Shown one piece after another: positions 35,047-48,373 of a DNA stretch of 64,000 nt (its first letter is position 1; every line of letters starts with the position of its first letter). The DNA lies in contig QCXZ01000001.1 in assembly GCA_025024175.1 (NCBI GenBank), positions 27,584,942 to 27,648,941 of the forward strand. Direction: 5' to 3'. This stretch comes from Rhyzopertha dominica. Lineage: Eukaryota > Arthropoda > Insecta > Coleoptera > Bostrichidae. The notes under the pieces are model-generated. The model was not told where the DNA came from. It was given only the letters and a program-made list of their open reading frames with translations, and made no database searches. The position numbers were made by a program, and so were the translations under genes.

Positions 35047-38000
35047 TATACATAGACAACGAACCATCGACATGAGAAGAGCAAAGCTAGATAAAAGCTG
35101 TTTGTGCCATTTTGACTGAAGTTCGAAATAGCTATCGACTAATAAATTGTCGAATTCACTCGACATACATACATAACGTTATAGTAGTGCTGTCAACGGT
35201 TACGGTTAACCGGTTACTATATCACAATATTAACCTTACTAAGTGACCCTATAACAACCGATTAAAGATTAACCGGTTGTGGAAACAGTTAAAGACTAAC
35301 GGGTTATGAAACAGATTAACAATTAACAGCTTACAAATATCAGTTAAAACTAACCGGCCACAATTGTTGGCAACAGCATGCAATTACTGAGAAATTTGTG
35401 ATTTTTTTAATGCTGTCACTGAATTCAGAAAATTTTTGTTTCCCACTCCACGGTTGTTCCTAGCAAAATACACTAGAGTATCTTTAAATATGCATTCGTA
35501 GATACGACACGAAAGTGGCAAGGAATAAAAAATAAGCGAATTTATTAAATCGTGCGACTTAGATCTGTATTTTAATGGCTGTGCAGACCTTTTAGGAAAA
35601 ATGGCACGAAATTGTATAAAATATTGTTATATTTATTTATAATATATATATTTCCTGGGTTCCCAACGCTGAACCTTTTCCAATTATAAGGAAAATAAGT
35701 AAAAATAGTCCCACTTTTTCAAAACTCACCTGACCAATTTTTTAGTAGCATGTTGTAAATCCAGGGTTAGGTTTGGTCATAAAAGATTATAATAAGTTAC
35801 TTTTCCGAATCAAACTATCACATTACGAGAAATCTGATTCCCGTAATGAATCCCCCGATGATCTGAGCCGCTATTTTGACTATTCCCACAAAAAGGCAGC
35901 CATCAGTTATTTATTGAAGGCGTTATCTGGCAGACGTTTATGGTAATTTCAACGCGATTAGCTTTTTGAGTGTCATTCAAGACAATTTTTATTTAACAAA
36001 AATCTTTTGCAAAACGTTTTGAATTTAGAAAGAAAAATATGAGAAGTTAATTTGAATTTAATCCGTAGGATAACAAGGTATGCTCCAAAGCATACACACA
36101 AACAATGCACCTATCAGTATACACCTCGTACTATGGTTATAAAAAATTTTCGGCCGAAGTGCGTCCCCCACGCTTCTGATGTATGATGAAGATCCCATAA
36201 ATTATCCCATAAATCCAAATGCAGCGCAGCTAAAACATTTCAACGTTATCCTCTAGTTGTTTTGCGCCCACTAAACACAAAATACCAGACATTTATAGTA
36301 AACCTAATATATGGTACAATTGTCATTCGTAGATGGATAACCCTATTTTATACTCTCCCCATCCCGTACATTTACCAAATAGGAAACGACCCTGGAATAT
36401 TCTGTCTGTATACTTTGTCAATGACAAATTGCTTGCTTAGATATTTCTGGCGTATTTTCCCATTGTGGACGTAACTAAGTTTTAGACAATAGCTGACAAT
36501 AAATAATGTTGTTTGTTTTAATAACAAAGGCAGCCGTTTGGCTCAATCGTATTGAGTAAACTTTATTTTGTTTGTTATTTTTAAAAAAGCTACTAAATGT
36601 ATTTATTAGAAGCTATCGTACTAACTACTAACATTACCCAAAAAAAATCCAGATTGCTGAAACAGAGACTCTACCTACATGTTCGTAACTGCAAACAATT
36701 TTATGATATTGAATAAGCTGCCAGGTTCTTTTTAACTATATATACACGATACATTATACGGAAGATTACTTTACTTCGGGAATTTTTCCATTAGCTGGTC
36801 GAAAAGCAAGGTGCTACTTATATTTCATTATTGATGTCACAATAGGGACACCTCCTTAAACCAGAAGTTTATTACTTTTGTGAACTACGTCTTATATATT
36901 TCATTATTTAGTAATTCAAAACAGCATCTGTAAACAACATAATTAAATTAATTAACATATTGTAGGTGTCAGGCACCTTAAATCAGAATAAGAACGATCT
37001 GTGCAAGGGATAATATCAGGCTGTGACACAAATTGCGACTCAACGTCTTCAATTAATTATTTTTATGCTGTCAGTGCAAGATAAAGGTTAAGATCTATAA
37101 TCCCAAATAAAATCCCAAGTATAAGCTGCTGAAAGCGAAGTTTTTTGTGGGACACCAGAGTATAACAGTTAAAGCGAAAAAGTGGAACTTTAAGCCAAAG
37201 TTATCTCATTCAACTTTTGCTTTATTTTGTTAAATTGGAAAGATGAAAAAAGCAATCCAAACACCCGGGGTTGTTTATTCAAGAACACAAGTCGAAGTTA
37301 CTCGTACAAACGAAGTAAAAACTAAACATAATTTATTAACTCAAACTCGTCTATACTTTGTAGGAACATACAGCCATTAAGTCCATCCATCAGTTTATAA
37401 GTACCGCCTTTCCTGTCCAGGCTTCCTCGACAAAAACCGAGCAAGGCGCTAGAGCATGAACAGGTGTAATTGTAAAGTGAGGGCCCAGTGATTTAATTGT
37501 CCAAAAATCCCTTTTTAATTAACATTCTGCCACCGCCGCTGTAATCGGCTTGTGGTCATATTACCTTGGTTAATGGGATCTCCTGAAAATTACGTATTTC
37601 GCTTCACAAGCCCCTAGAGGTTCGGTAACTTCTCCATTTCATGCATTAAAAATGAAAAACAACGTAACTTTAACATAAAGAGAAGATAAAATTGGCTACA
37701 TAAGCTGACATTTATTAAAAGAAATTCTCCAGTTAACTACATTCTTATATACCTATATTTTAGCGAACATTTCGGGTGCCGAATATAAGAACTAAAGAAA
37801 TTGTATTGACCTTTTGAAAACGCACAAATAGTATTAGGTATAGAAAATTCTAAACCCATAAAATTACTTACATCATAATCATATTTATATTTTTTCATAA
37901 TAACGGGACTACTCAGTTTCATTTATCTTAATAAAACATTGCTGCAATAAATCATGTTACTTGAGGAACATTTAGTGAGTCTAACTATAATTCAAAATCT

Positions 38001-38205
38001 AGAAGTTTCCAAGAACACGTGATCTCAGTATCGTTCCATTAATTCTTTGCAGTTAAGACAATATGGAAAGCCTGATTTCGGATTATTATACATTTTACTT
38101 TATAATGTGTTATTTAGTGTTTGACTCATTGTCCTATTCCCTTTTATTTCTCCTTCAGAGGAAACAGGTATCTTATAGGAGTCTCTGCAACAATTCGAAT
38201 ATTTT
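35047..38205. other. 3.2 kb without a recognisable gene
   Basis: AT-rich. It includes a degenerate repeat of TAACCGGTTA-like words (35191-35370, listed separately) and short ORFs only (70 codons at 36262-36474). No domain recognised. Confidence 0.4.
35191..35370. repeat. Degenerate short tandem repeat of TTAACCGGTT-like words
   Basis: Words such as GGTTAACCGGTT, GATTAACCGGTT, ACTAACGGGTTA and ACTAACCGGCC recur at irregular 20-45-bp spacing; CCGGTT is self-complementary in part, so the tract is locally palindromic. Confidence 0.5.
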
Positions 38206-38209
38206 CTTG

Positions 38210-38290
38210 AAAGTGTACAACTGAGAAAATTTTTTACCTGGCTTCCAAAGTGAACAGGAGCGCCATCGTGGTTTATTGACATTCAACGCC
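38210..38290 (-). pseudogene. Decayed mariner-related DDE transposase fragment (copy 3 of 3)
   Basis: A minus-strand frame contains HDGAPVHFGSQVKNFLSCT, which matches the second catalytic block (Q-D-G-A-P-x-H-x-x-x-x-V-x-x-F-L) of the same transposase group as 33.4 kb and 21.2 kb, with the catalytic D present. The flanking sequence on both sides cannot be aligned by eye. Confidence 0.4.
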
Positions 38291-38299
38291 TTCAGTGCA

Positions 38300-41240
38300 G
38301 TGAAACTGCTTCCAATGGTGTTGAACATTAATTTTCCAAAAATATGTAAACACAGCTGTCAGACGTACTCCCAATAATTGCACACCAAACATTTTAAGTT
38401 GAAAATCTCTTTTGGAAGTAAGCTTCCCTGGTTTATCGTGTATCTTCGGCAACGCTACTATTTGAATTTCGGATGTAAAGCGTTTCTAGTGAAAAAGCCT
38501 AGAAATTGGTTTCCTAATCAACGAAAAATTTTTCTTGATGCTTAAATGCGGCCAATATTAAAGTGGTGTATTTTTTCTGACACTGGTGAAAGATAAGCAT
38601 CCACACTAAACGTTGCTTCTTGAATAAATATTTGATAAACAGAATGTTCAACGGTAAAATAAAAAAACTTGTCTGTTAATTATAAGAATCGATGGAAATT
38701 GCCACAAACACTTCTATGCTGGTGGAAAATTGCCGGAAACTTTAGAAGAGAGAGTCTCCTATTAATGAAACGACAGAAATCATACTTATGTGGTTATGAT
38801 CTGAATACATGATTCGCGTTAAATGGAAATATGTAATCTGTTATAGAATTGACGCCTAATATAGCCCAAAAATTATCAATAATCCATTATCCTACACAAC
38901 GAAATAGCGATCCAGTTGATGTAACGAACTTTTTATATTATTATTAGAAACTGTATGTATCCAGAATTCAAAGGTAAACTGGGTTATTTATTTCGGATAC
39001 ATCTAAAGTTAGAAGATGCGTTTTACATCACATGAACCTTTCCATATAGCTACAAGTGCATACAGCCCTCTGAGTTTCTACCCCCCTTTACCCTAGTAAT
39101 GCATACACGGCTGCTAGCAGAGTATTTTGTGATTATATATTTATGTGGTTTGGAGAATTTTAGCACGTAACTTAGTACATTACTTAACTAATAATACACA
39201 GGGAGCCTTGCTACGATTCTAATTCCTTAAAAATCGTCTATGTTTTCGAAGTCATAACAAATGACAACAGATAAATCTATCAACTGAACGAAACCAGTTT
39301 TAGTTTTGCATCTGTATGTCAANAGATTGTAAAGTTTAGTTAAATTGCATTGCGAGCAGCATCAATTACCACATGAGGAAGAAAATGGGCACCGACAAAC
39401 TTTATAGATACTAACTTAACAATGTTGGTCATTTAATTATTTTCTAAATTATCGTAACCAAATTTTTCAGGATGGGCCGTTACTTCAATAAAATGGGGTA
39501 TGTTGTTAATTTCTAAGGGAAAATGACATTTCTACAACTAAGTAGATGTAAGATTGTCTGTCTCAATTTTTTACGGCCTGAATACAACATGTTAAGAGCT
39601 AGATCGTGAGAGAAATCCTCACAAAACCACTGGCAGTTCAAAAAATGTCCGATCTGTTTAGTCACAAAATGAAATAATAAACGCTACCCGCGGATTGAAT
39701 GCTTATATAATACTTATGTTTTATTTATAATTAGTTTAATGTAAAAATTATACAATCAATGAAATTTTTCCATCTAAGAAAATACCGAACAGTTGAAAAA
39801 AAAAAGGTAAAAAGTCCGAACATGGGCGGACAAATCCGTATAGATGATAGCATTGCATATAGTGCTGTTAGGATGTAGGGAAGCCAGCCCCTGCGGATTA
39901 GACAACCCAACTGACGGATGACGAGACTTATGGATGACGCATGACGTTCCTTTTTATCTATAGGTGATGGGATGTTCCAGACCAATCGTGAAGTTCGCAG
40001 CATCGCGACAAGTGGCGCAAAAAGTAAATCTAAATTTAAAAGCAGTGAAGCAAGCTACCAAAGCGAATCAAATGTTATAAAGAGGTCTAAAGTTTTGAAT
40101 AGCGGTTAACTGAAATGGTAGCAGGAAGTTAAATTAATAATTCGCATTTTTCGAGCCGGTATACGTAACAGTATTACATAACTACAAGTGATCTCTACTT
40201 TGACCAACCACAAAACTGTGCAACCAATTTTGAGGGGTCGACTGTATATAAAAATTTCACAGTGATGTTCGCAAAATGGTTGCAATAAAGCACTTAAAAT
40301 ACTCTATTATAACATTTTTATAGTAACTTAATTTAAATAGAAATGTTGGATAAAAAGTTTGGTCTCTTAAAATGCCTTAGAAGCAGTGCAACACACTTAA
40401 ATTTTTTTTTAAATTTGATTATTTGACTGCGACTCGTTCTTCAGTCAACAATACTTTACACAAAAAGCTTGTATCGGATATCCATCTAAACCTGACAAGG
40501 AGGCCAAGTTTTCCCAGCTCCAGAAATTAGCCGAACACCTACGCAGTACTCATCCGTTCAACGGCACATCTAATAGAATCCAGAAGTTATACATCAAACC
40601 GGACAAAAGGGGGCGAAGAACAAAAACCCCAACCAAGGCATCCAATTTAGCAATTCCTTAAGTTTCCGTGCCCAGAAACAACACATACATCACCCGCCGA
40701 GAGCGGCGGGGTCCTGGTACATGACAACCGCTATTGTNGGCAGTATCCATGGTGGCATCTCGGTGGCAATAAAACAGGGGCCCCCGCCGGATCCAGAACA
40801 ACGACTATTCCGCATCAATCATCTACCACTTCAGTTGTATACACGGTAATTAAATACCTGACAGCTGGCACGCGTTCTGTCGACGATGAACGCTGCTGAT
40901 GGTACAGAAGCCTATAAATCGGAAGTACGGAAACAAAATGTAATATTTGAAGGATTAGTACCCTCGTATGTTCCTAACAAGATGTTTAATACTGCAAAAT
41001 TGAATACGCAATAATTCATCACGTTTGTTATTCCACTTGTATCCGAATGGCCAGATAAGTTATCTGGTCCTATAAAAAAATTTGCATTTCGACGTAATTC
41101 CCTTCTAATTCGTGATGAAGATATGTACCACACAACAACAAAACGATAATAAACCTATCAAAAAACATCTATCAAATGCAGCTGTCAATATTTTAGCGCT
41201 CACCACTTTATACAAAGAGAGTACAGTACAAGCTAGGAAT
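38300..41240. other. 2.9 kb without a recognisable gene
   Basis: Mostly AT-rich. 40680-40880 is GC-rich (runs such as GGGGCCCCCGCCGG) and may be an old element edge. The 90-codon minus ORF at 39731-40003 and the 73-codon minus ORF at 40912-41133 carry no motif known to me. Confidence 0.4.
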
Positions 41241-41249
41241 ATGTGAAAG

Positions 41250-41800
41250 ACTAGATACTTCATTAAAGAAAGTGAACGTTGTCAATAGATTAGCATTTCG
41301 GATATGTTGCTCGGACAAAACGATTATACCGAATCTTAGCATTAAAGCACACACACGTCAAAGAAATTATGCTTAAATTAGAAAGCGCATATACGGCACG
41401 CGTAGATAACTTGGTTTCTTGGACTCAAATTCTATTACATAACTTTATATCAATATTTTGAAAATGCTGCTGTTAATATTTTTGTGAAGAGGATTAACTT
41501 TGCTGCTGTAACGCCACAACGACTTTCAAAAGTGGAGATAACTTCTTTCAAAGAATCAAACGAATAAAATTAGAATGGATAATGGATGTATGCCACGTTA
41601 TTAAAACTGCACGTAGGCCCAAACCTAACATGACATCTGAGGAAATGACGGCTCTTAAGGATTAACTACAGATACGTCTATCAATAGAAATTGGCTAAGG
41701 AAGCGTACAAGAAATTGTCCCAGACCCTACCTCAAAAATTTCCAAAATTACAAAAAAACGGTCTTACTAAAACTGTTTTAACCGTTTCTGACTGCGACTT
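41250..41800 (+). pseudogene. Penelope-like element, N-terminal remnant (tentative)
   Basis: Three pieces in the order expected for the region before the PLE RT palm. LKKVNVVNRLAFRI with a following IIPN piece is at 41265-41340. NFAAVTPQRLSKVEI is at 41495-41545. RRPKPNMTSEEMTALKD is at 41610-41665, followed by VPDPTSKI at 41715-41740. PLE proteins characteristically have K-P-N-L-x-x-E-E-x-x-A-L-K before the RT core and a DPT piece after it. Many stops; no palm or GIY-YIG follows, because a Ty3/gypsy gag begins within about 100 bp. Confidence 0.45.
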
Positions 41801-41889
41801 ACCTTAAGACCTACAGTCAATACGATTGTACTTATCAAATTGATAAGATGAACGCGTGAACAAGCTGCAGAAGACCGTTAAGATGGCAA

Positions 41890-43080
41890 CGTCATTGACT
41901 TTAGCAATACCGCTTCCACGCTTTGGAAATCAAACAAGGCGATTTAATCGAAAACTTGAAGTTCTTCAAGCATACCTGGGAAGTATACAGCATAGCAAGT
42001 GGGTTGGAGAAGGAGCCAGAAGCGAGAAAAGTAGCAATGTTGTTATCAGCAATCGGTCCGGAGTGTTTCAGTCTGTACCAGAATTGGTCAATAACTGCTG
42101 CTGACAAATAAAACGTCGATGGTATTTTTAGTGTACTAGAAATATATTTAACACCCACTACTAACAAACGTTACGAGAGAGCTGTGTTCAATTTGGCAAA
42201 ACAAGAAAATGGAGAAGATGTAGATAGCTACATAAATAGATTAAGAAAAAAAGTTGATTAAAACTGTGAATATGGTGCCATGGCTGACGAGTTATTGTTG
42301 GATAAACTGATAGTTTCCAGGATTTGCATTTACACTATCCAAAGCGAATAATACCATCAAGATGACGGAGGTATTAAAAAGGCAGATAAAATCACTGAAT
42401 GAAGCGAAGATTGAAGAAATAAACGCAGTAAAAACCAAAGAAAGAAGAGGAAGTTACAGAAGGTCCAATGGTAAGCAGAGATGGAATGGATAATAATGGT
42501 GAGAAGAGCTGCAGTTACTGTTTGAAAGATCATGAAAAAGGAAAGTGTCCGGCTAAAGGAGCGGAAAGAGTGGAAAGAGAGATCATTTTGCGTTGGCATG
42601 TTGGTTTTCAAGCAACAAGAGAACAAGAAGCATGTCTAGAACAAATAAAAGAGAAAAGTTACCGAAGAACCGGCAGAAACGGAATATGTTTATAAGGTAA
42701 CAAATGAGAATAAAAATTATTTAACTGCAAATTTGTGTTTTGTGGTAAATGGATATGAAAAAATAGTTAGTTGTCAGTTGGATACTGGAGCAGCATTCAA
42801 TGTGCTGGGCTACGAAAATTACAAAGAGATAACTGACGAAAACTAAAATGTTTTGGAGGATCGTCGATTGTACCAGTTGGAGAGGGAATTAGCTATCAGA
42901 TGTAGAAGGAACTAGAAAGAATACAATTTAGTTTTGTAAATTGTATCAGGCGAGCATATGCCGTTGCTATTTGCGAATGCTTGTCAAAAATTAAGCTTGA
43001 TTAAAGTATGTAAAGTAATAAACACTGTCAAAAATCATCATAAAGTTGCTGTGTATGAAGTGCATTGTTCAAATGCAGAT
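41890..43080 (+). pseudogene. Ty3/gypsy retrotransposon gag and protease remnant
   Basis: The gag capsid region (41923-42300) shows LKFFKHTWEVYSIASGL, AMLLSAIGPE, ERAVFNLAKQENGEDVDSY and INRLRKK, the recurrent pattern of Ty3/gypsy gag in arthropods. A zinc knuckle CSYCLKDHEKGKC follows at about 42510-42548 (CX2CX3HX4C, one residue shorter than the usual CX2CX4HX4C). Then a protease-like CQLDTGAAFNVLG at 42772-42810 carries the catalytic D-T-G. Sequence resembling the end of the protease domain runs to about 43080. Reverse transcriptase, integrase and LTRs are not visible. Stops at 42111 and later, plus frame changes, make it inactive. Confidence 0.75.
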
Positions 43081-43089
43081 TCATAAACG

Positions 43090-44560
43090 CAGATACTTCA
43101 ATAATTTCCGAAGCTGTTTTCTCGATTCTGCACATAAGCAGATGGTGCAGCTGCCAAAGAATTTAATTTTCTTCTGCTATTTTCGCCAGCACTGGTCTCA
43201 GTGTTAGACATTCATCTGTTTGTTATTACATTCCAAGAAAGGTATTTCCTTAATTAAGTTTCAATCAACAGGAAACTATATTCCTTTATCGAGGCACCTG
43301 GCGTCTGCATTTGCTGAAAAATATTCATTTCCTCTTGCCCCTTATTCATTTTCGAAGCTTTAATAATACCAGCGGCAGATGCATTATTCCGATATTTACA
43401 ATTAAACTTCATAAATATAACCCAGAGATAAGCAACATACAAACTTGGCTTTAGCACCCGTGTAGAACACAAAGTCTGCCGTTCCATTTCCCGCTTAAAA
43501 GAGCGATTACACCACGGGGACACCACAAAATTACTAAACCCCGTTTGAAGTAAAGAGACCATTACGTGCTCTCAATGCTTCATATACCAAGCGTAACACA
43601 GCTTACTCTGCATAAAACTGAATCACAACCTATACGTTTAATACATTTACTAGATGTATGCATTCTCAGACAGTTTGTTCTCGGTTTCCTTTTGCAATAA
43701 TAACGTTGTCAACATCGTAAATCGTGGGAAAATCACTTCTGCATGGAGCGTCCATTGGCTTGTGGGGTAAACGCTGTAGTGGCGTAACTTGTCATAATGT
43801 AAACACTCAAAGGGGGTGTTTGTTATGCTTAGAGTTATTGCCTCAACAATGTGTTCAGCTTTGCCGTTGGCAGCACCTGAGAAAAGCAGCTGCTGCCAAG
43901 TTTATATTAAAAAAATACTTCAAATTATAATCCTTATTTTCAATTTTATATAATTGTCTTTGACAATACCTTAATAGAGGTACGTCATTATTCAATGAAG
44001 ATACATCAAAAGTTTGTCGTTGGTGTACACTTAGGATGGATGTATTAAATGCAGTTTTAAACTGAAGGGGAATATGTAGAAGTTGACACTAAATTTTAAT
44101 GCTGAAACTAGTAAAACGACAAATTCAACTACTTCTAACCACTAAATGATCTAATACTTATTTATTTGTTTACTCAAAAGGTAACAGTTAGGTGGAACTG
44201 TATGGGATGTTATAGACAAATCTCATACAACCATTTCATACTCGTTGCAGTTTGTGTTTATTTTGCTAAGTAAGGAAATAATAATATGTTTGTGCACAAT
44301 ACTCGATGTGAGGGTACACCAATGACCAGTTTTATTTTAACTTGTTGCCCAAGCAGAAATTTGAACGAATATAAACATCTTAGCGCTTGCATTGAGCGTT
44401 TATATAATGATCAATATACTCATTACAAGATAAGGTACTATCAATAAACAGTCTTTTGCCACATTATGACACCTAATACTTTCATCAATTACGAATAATT
44501 GAAAATTTGCCTCGATTATCAAGCGCTGTTTTTCATAACAAACAGCTAAAGTTTTTTTTC
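43090..44560. other. No supported gene
   Basis: A minus ORF of 102 codons (43254-43562), followed in frame after stops by a further Ser/Ala-rich stretch, is not recognisable. A small GC-richer patch lies at 43730-43890. The rest is AT-rich. Confidence 0.35.
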
Positions 44561-44574
44561 TTTTTCTTGAAACA

Positions 44575-45870
44575 TTATTTATATTGTGAATAATATGGTA
44601 GACATTTTCCATACCAAAAGACATATATCTGTACATATATCACACATATATAAATTACAATTGATGATATATTTAGGCAAATCCAAGCAAACAGATGAGG
44701 TCTCAGCACACTACCCTGTGGAACGCCAGATTTAATTTGTGCATTTTCAAAATAAAACATACTCTTTGAAGTCTATTAAGCAGATAGGCTTCTATTAGTA
44801 TCAGGGCATATCCTGAAAACCCAGATGATTTGGCCATCGTAAGAGTTACCCGATCAAAGACTTTACTTTAGCATTAAAACAGATGTCTTAGACTTACTTA
44901 TCATTGCACCGGTCATATTATTTGTAACTCTCATTTAAGTCCACGGCGAATAATGGTTGGTTGGCAGTATGTTGTTTGCCTCAAAAAACTCTTTAATATT
45001 TTGAGCCAGGATTTTCTCGAAGATCTTAGAGCAAGCAGAAATAATACTTACTGGACCCAAATCATCGAAGCCTGTTAGTACCCGAACATTAGGAAAGGGC
45101 CACTAGATGTGGCGTTTTCCATATTTCTGGAAATATACCTGTCTCGGTAGATTCATTAAATGAATCTCTTACAATATCCACACAATATGGCATGACTGGG
45201 GCTAACATTGAGATTGTTATATTATCAGCACCTTTCGATTCAGATTTTATAGTTTTTAAAGCTTTAAATGTATCACCATTGCTAGTAAACTTAAAAATAA
45301 AATTCTTTTAACATTCAGTACATTTTTACTATAATAGTTAAGTACATTATCGCTGATGTCCGACATTGCTGCAGTATCTAAAAAATAAATATTTATTTCT
45401 TCAGGCTAAATGAGATCATTTTGTAAGTTGTTATTTATTTTTTTGTTTGCTGTATTGATATCCCATTGTTTCAAATTATTTTAGTAAGCTTTATTTTTAA
45501 GCTTAATCATTTGCTTATTGTTATATATAATACACGGTTTATGTTTTTTTAGATTGGTGCGTGACAGTTAAATAACGATGTTATGCAATTAATTAAAAAG
45601 TGAACTTTAGAGTGTAAATTTTGAAATTCATATATTCTATGCCAGCCTAAATTATATAAGGTGCCCACTGCAAACATATCACAGAAAAGACCAGAGCGAT
45701 TAGGTACATAAGCACATATCCTGCAGCTCGGTTTTTTTAACGAAGCCTGTGCACTTCGAGTGACCAGTATGTTCACCAGACCTCGCACCAACTGACTTTT
45801 ATCTTTTTCGATCAATTGCCAGTTACCTGCGTGAAATAACGTTCGTTTGGGAGTTTCTGCGAGCAAAACA
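44575..45870 (-). pseudogene. Non-LTR retrotransposon, endonuclease end and RT remnant
   Basis: From high to low coordinates on the minus strand: a 105-codon frame (45549-45866) ending in FNCHAPI, which resembles the end of the APE endonuclease (F-x-x-H-A-P-x); then decayed linker; then an RT start at about 44990-45230 with SFNESTETGIFPEIWKT, VSIISACSKIFEKIL and NNILPTNH; then SGVPQGSVLRPHLFAWI at 44690-44735, the G-V-P-Q-G-S-V-L block with LGP changed to LRP. The YADD box is not found. Pattern of CR1/Jockey-type ORF2, inactive. Confidence 0.7.
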
Positions 45871-45879
45871 TGAGCCCCT

Positions 45880-46950
45880 GTACTTTTACTTTGCGCCTAT
45901 AGTACAGATGCAAGAAGACGTGTGAAATATATAGGTAATCCATAATCCTCGAATGATTTCGCGTGTTAGTAACGGACTTTCGTACGTTATGTATTATGTC
46001 ATTTCTTTTCTTGGCTGTTGTGCAGCTTCTTTTGCTCCTCGACTATACTAAAGAAAAATAATTCGGAAACATTTCTCTTGTGAAAATGAACCTCCATATT
46101 GTTATCCGATTAAACTCGCCTAATCGTGAAACTATTAGCGGAATTTGAGAAAACACACTTGTAAGATTAAAAAAGTTTAATAACAGGCGCAAGTCTTGCA
46201 CCAATCAAATAATTTCTACATTAGAGATTACGTTATCCGCAAACTTTATGGTTATCTACCATGTTTAAATTTTATGTAGAACTCGAATCATATGAACATA
46301 ATGAGGAAGCTTTCCTTTTCTTGATGGGAAACACCTAAACCAACGTTCCATTTAGAAATATAACGAAAGCGAGTTTGCGGAAACCTGCTTTGGCAACCGT
46401 GACCGCTGTTCATGACCTACCTCCTCGCTGTTTACCGGCTCGTTACGGCTTCCTGGATTTTTTTGTCATACCTCCGTCATCAGCTTCCAAGAACGACGAT
46501 CGCAGGTTGTCAGACCTACCTGGGCTGTTCGTTCAGTGAAACTACCCCTTAAAACTGGCGGCATTTTTATTCCACCCCACGAAACGCTTTATTGCATTGC
46601 CTGTGCGTTTTTAAATCCGCTACAGGTAAAAATCAATTCACTTACAATGGAATGGGCCTAATGCGCTCCCCCAGCCATGGTTCATGAACATCTGTCGCTT
46701 CGGACCCGGTTAGTTGGTCTTTTAAAATGTAAATTCGGTTCCGAATGTATAGTAGGTCTCCCTCCGACGTTTGAGCGCGTGTTACGGGTTTGTAGAGGAT
46801 GGACGACCACAATTGGTAAACGTGGTAGAGATGGGGAGAAGATTTTTAGATATCGATGTCATCGCTCAATTTGGATGGGCTGGTCTTCCATTTGCTGCAT
46901 TCAGTACAAATCTATAAATCTGCATACGACATTGCACTGAAGTATACTTC
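45880..46950. other. No supported gene
   Basis: 46380-46900 is GC-richer and has an 87-codon plus ORF (46677-46940) without a recognisable domain. No splice or promoter evidence strong enough to call an exon. Confidence 0.35.
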
Positions 46951-46952
46951 TT

Positions 46953-47234
46953 CAACCCAAATAGTGAATTTTGACTTTACTTTGTAGAACTTGCTAACAA
47001 TGCAGGATGGGACAGACGATGATTAGTCGGCAGTAAAGTGCAAATTAAGGATTTCTCATTTCGTCTTCCTCTTCAAAACAGATGTTGCTAAACGGGTTTA
47101 GGGTATAAGGACCAGTAGGTAGACTTACAAATGCAAATATAAATTTGCACTTTATTGCCGACTAATGGTTGTCTGTCCCATCCCGCATTGTTGGCAAGAT
47201 TTACAACTAAAGTCAAAATTCACTATTTCGGTTG
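46953..47234. mobile_element. Short inverted-repeat element (MITE), 282 bp
   Basis: Arms of about 92 bp (46953-47046 and 47143-47234) are inverted copies beginning CAACCSAAATAGTGAATTTT and sharing CAACAATGC-GGATGGGACAG and TTAGTCGGCA-TAAAGTGC blocks. The spacer is about 95 bp. Target duplication not identified, no coding capacity. Confidence 0.7.
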
Positions 47235-47239
47235 GATGA

Positions 47240-48085
47240 CAATATTGACTGGAAACTATCGAAATAAGTTCAGCATATATAATGATATCTCGTTTGTGAA
47301 GATATAGAAAAGTTTAATAAATTGTGTATCGGTAACATCCAGTTTGGAAGTAAGAAAATAAGAATCTATAGATAAGTATAATCATCTTGATAATAAAGTT
47401 AGAAAACAATTATGGGATTAACTAAGACATTTCCATACATTCCACCTTACATATTTATTTATTTTCTACGGCTGTCAACATTAAGCTACGTACTAGATCT
47501 CAACTAGTTCCATAAATTAATCAATTTTATCATAAAATTTTGACAGCTATGAATGCCACGAGGCTGTAAGCTCGGTCCTAACATACCGCCTTCCAAATAT
47601 GATTTTTTTTCTCATACTAACTCCAAATTCATTTATCTTTTAAAGCCTCTATCTTAATTATCTCGAAATCCTTCTAGACTATGACATCTGTAGTTACAAT
47701 TACAATTACGTCTGGAACATTATGGGTGGAACATTGCAAAATTTATCCATCATCTACCCACTCTAGTGTCACTATGAAGCTGTAGAACTAAGTAATACCT
47801 TAGAGCATTCTTTTACTCAGTGGTAATACAGAGTCCAGTTCTTATCTGTTCTTTAATGCTTTACTCACTTTACATTAAACATATAGATCAAAGTTTATTA
47901 ATATAGATTATATATTATAAAAAAAACTAATATGTTCTAGTCCGATTTTCTTTTGTTTTCAAGTTATAGCTTAACAAGTAGTACAAAAAATACAATAACA
48001 CATACAAAATTGATAATATTAACATCTTCCCAATTATAACATTCTTATAATAGAATGTTCAAAAATGACGCGATTTACTTCTAAA
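47240..48085. other. AT-rich sequence, no supported gene
   Basis: No motif or repeat structure recognised. Confidence 0.45.
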
Positions 48086-48197
48086 TATTTTCTATTCCAT
48101 TAAAAATTGAAAACTGATCCATCTTCTCGAAGTGGAGTAATTAATTAATTCTTCAAAAGAAAATATTCTTAATGTGAACTTCCACTTTATTTTTCAA

Positions 48198-48240
48198 TTG
48201 TATAGCGCTTTCGGCTAAATGCTAGCCATCGTCAGTACAA
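48198..48240 (-). ncRNA. Hammerhead ribozyme motif (left arm, inverted copy)
   Basis: Exact mirror of the motif at 48374-48416, read on the minus strand, with the same core, stems, bulged T and CTA cleavage triplet. A transcript across the whole palindrome would carry one motif in sense and the other's complement, so long-hairpin pairing would compete with ribozyme folding. Confidence 0.7.
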
Positions 48241-48373
48241 ACGTTAAAAGGAAACTAACAGTTTGACAAAGTCAAAAATCAGAAACAAGCATGTGGGTTG
48301 TATTTCAGTTTGTAGTCAAGTTTGCTTGTTTCTGATTTTTGACTTTGTCAAACTGTTAGTTTCCTTTTAACGT

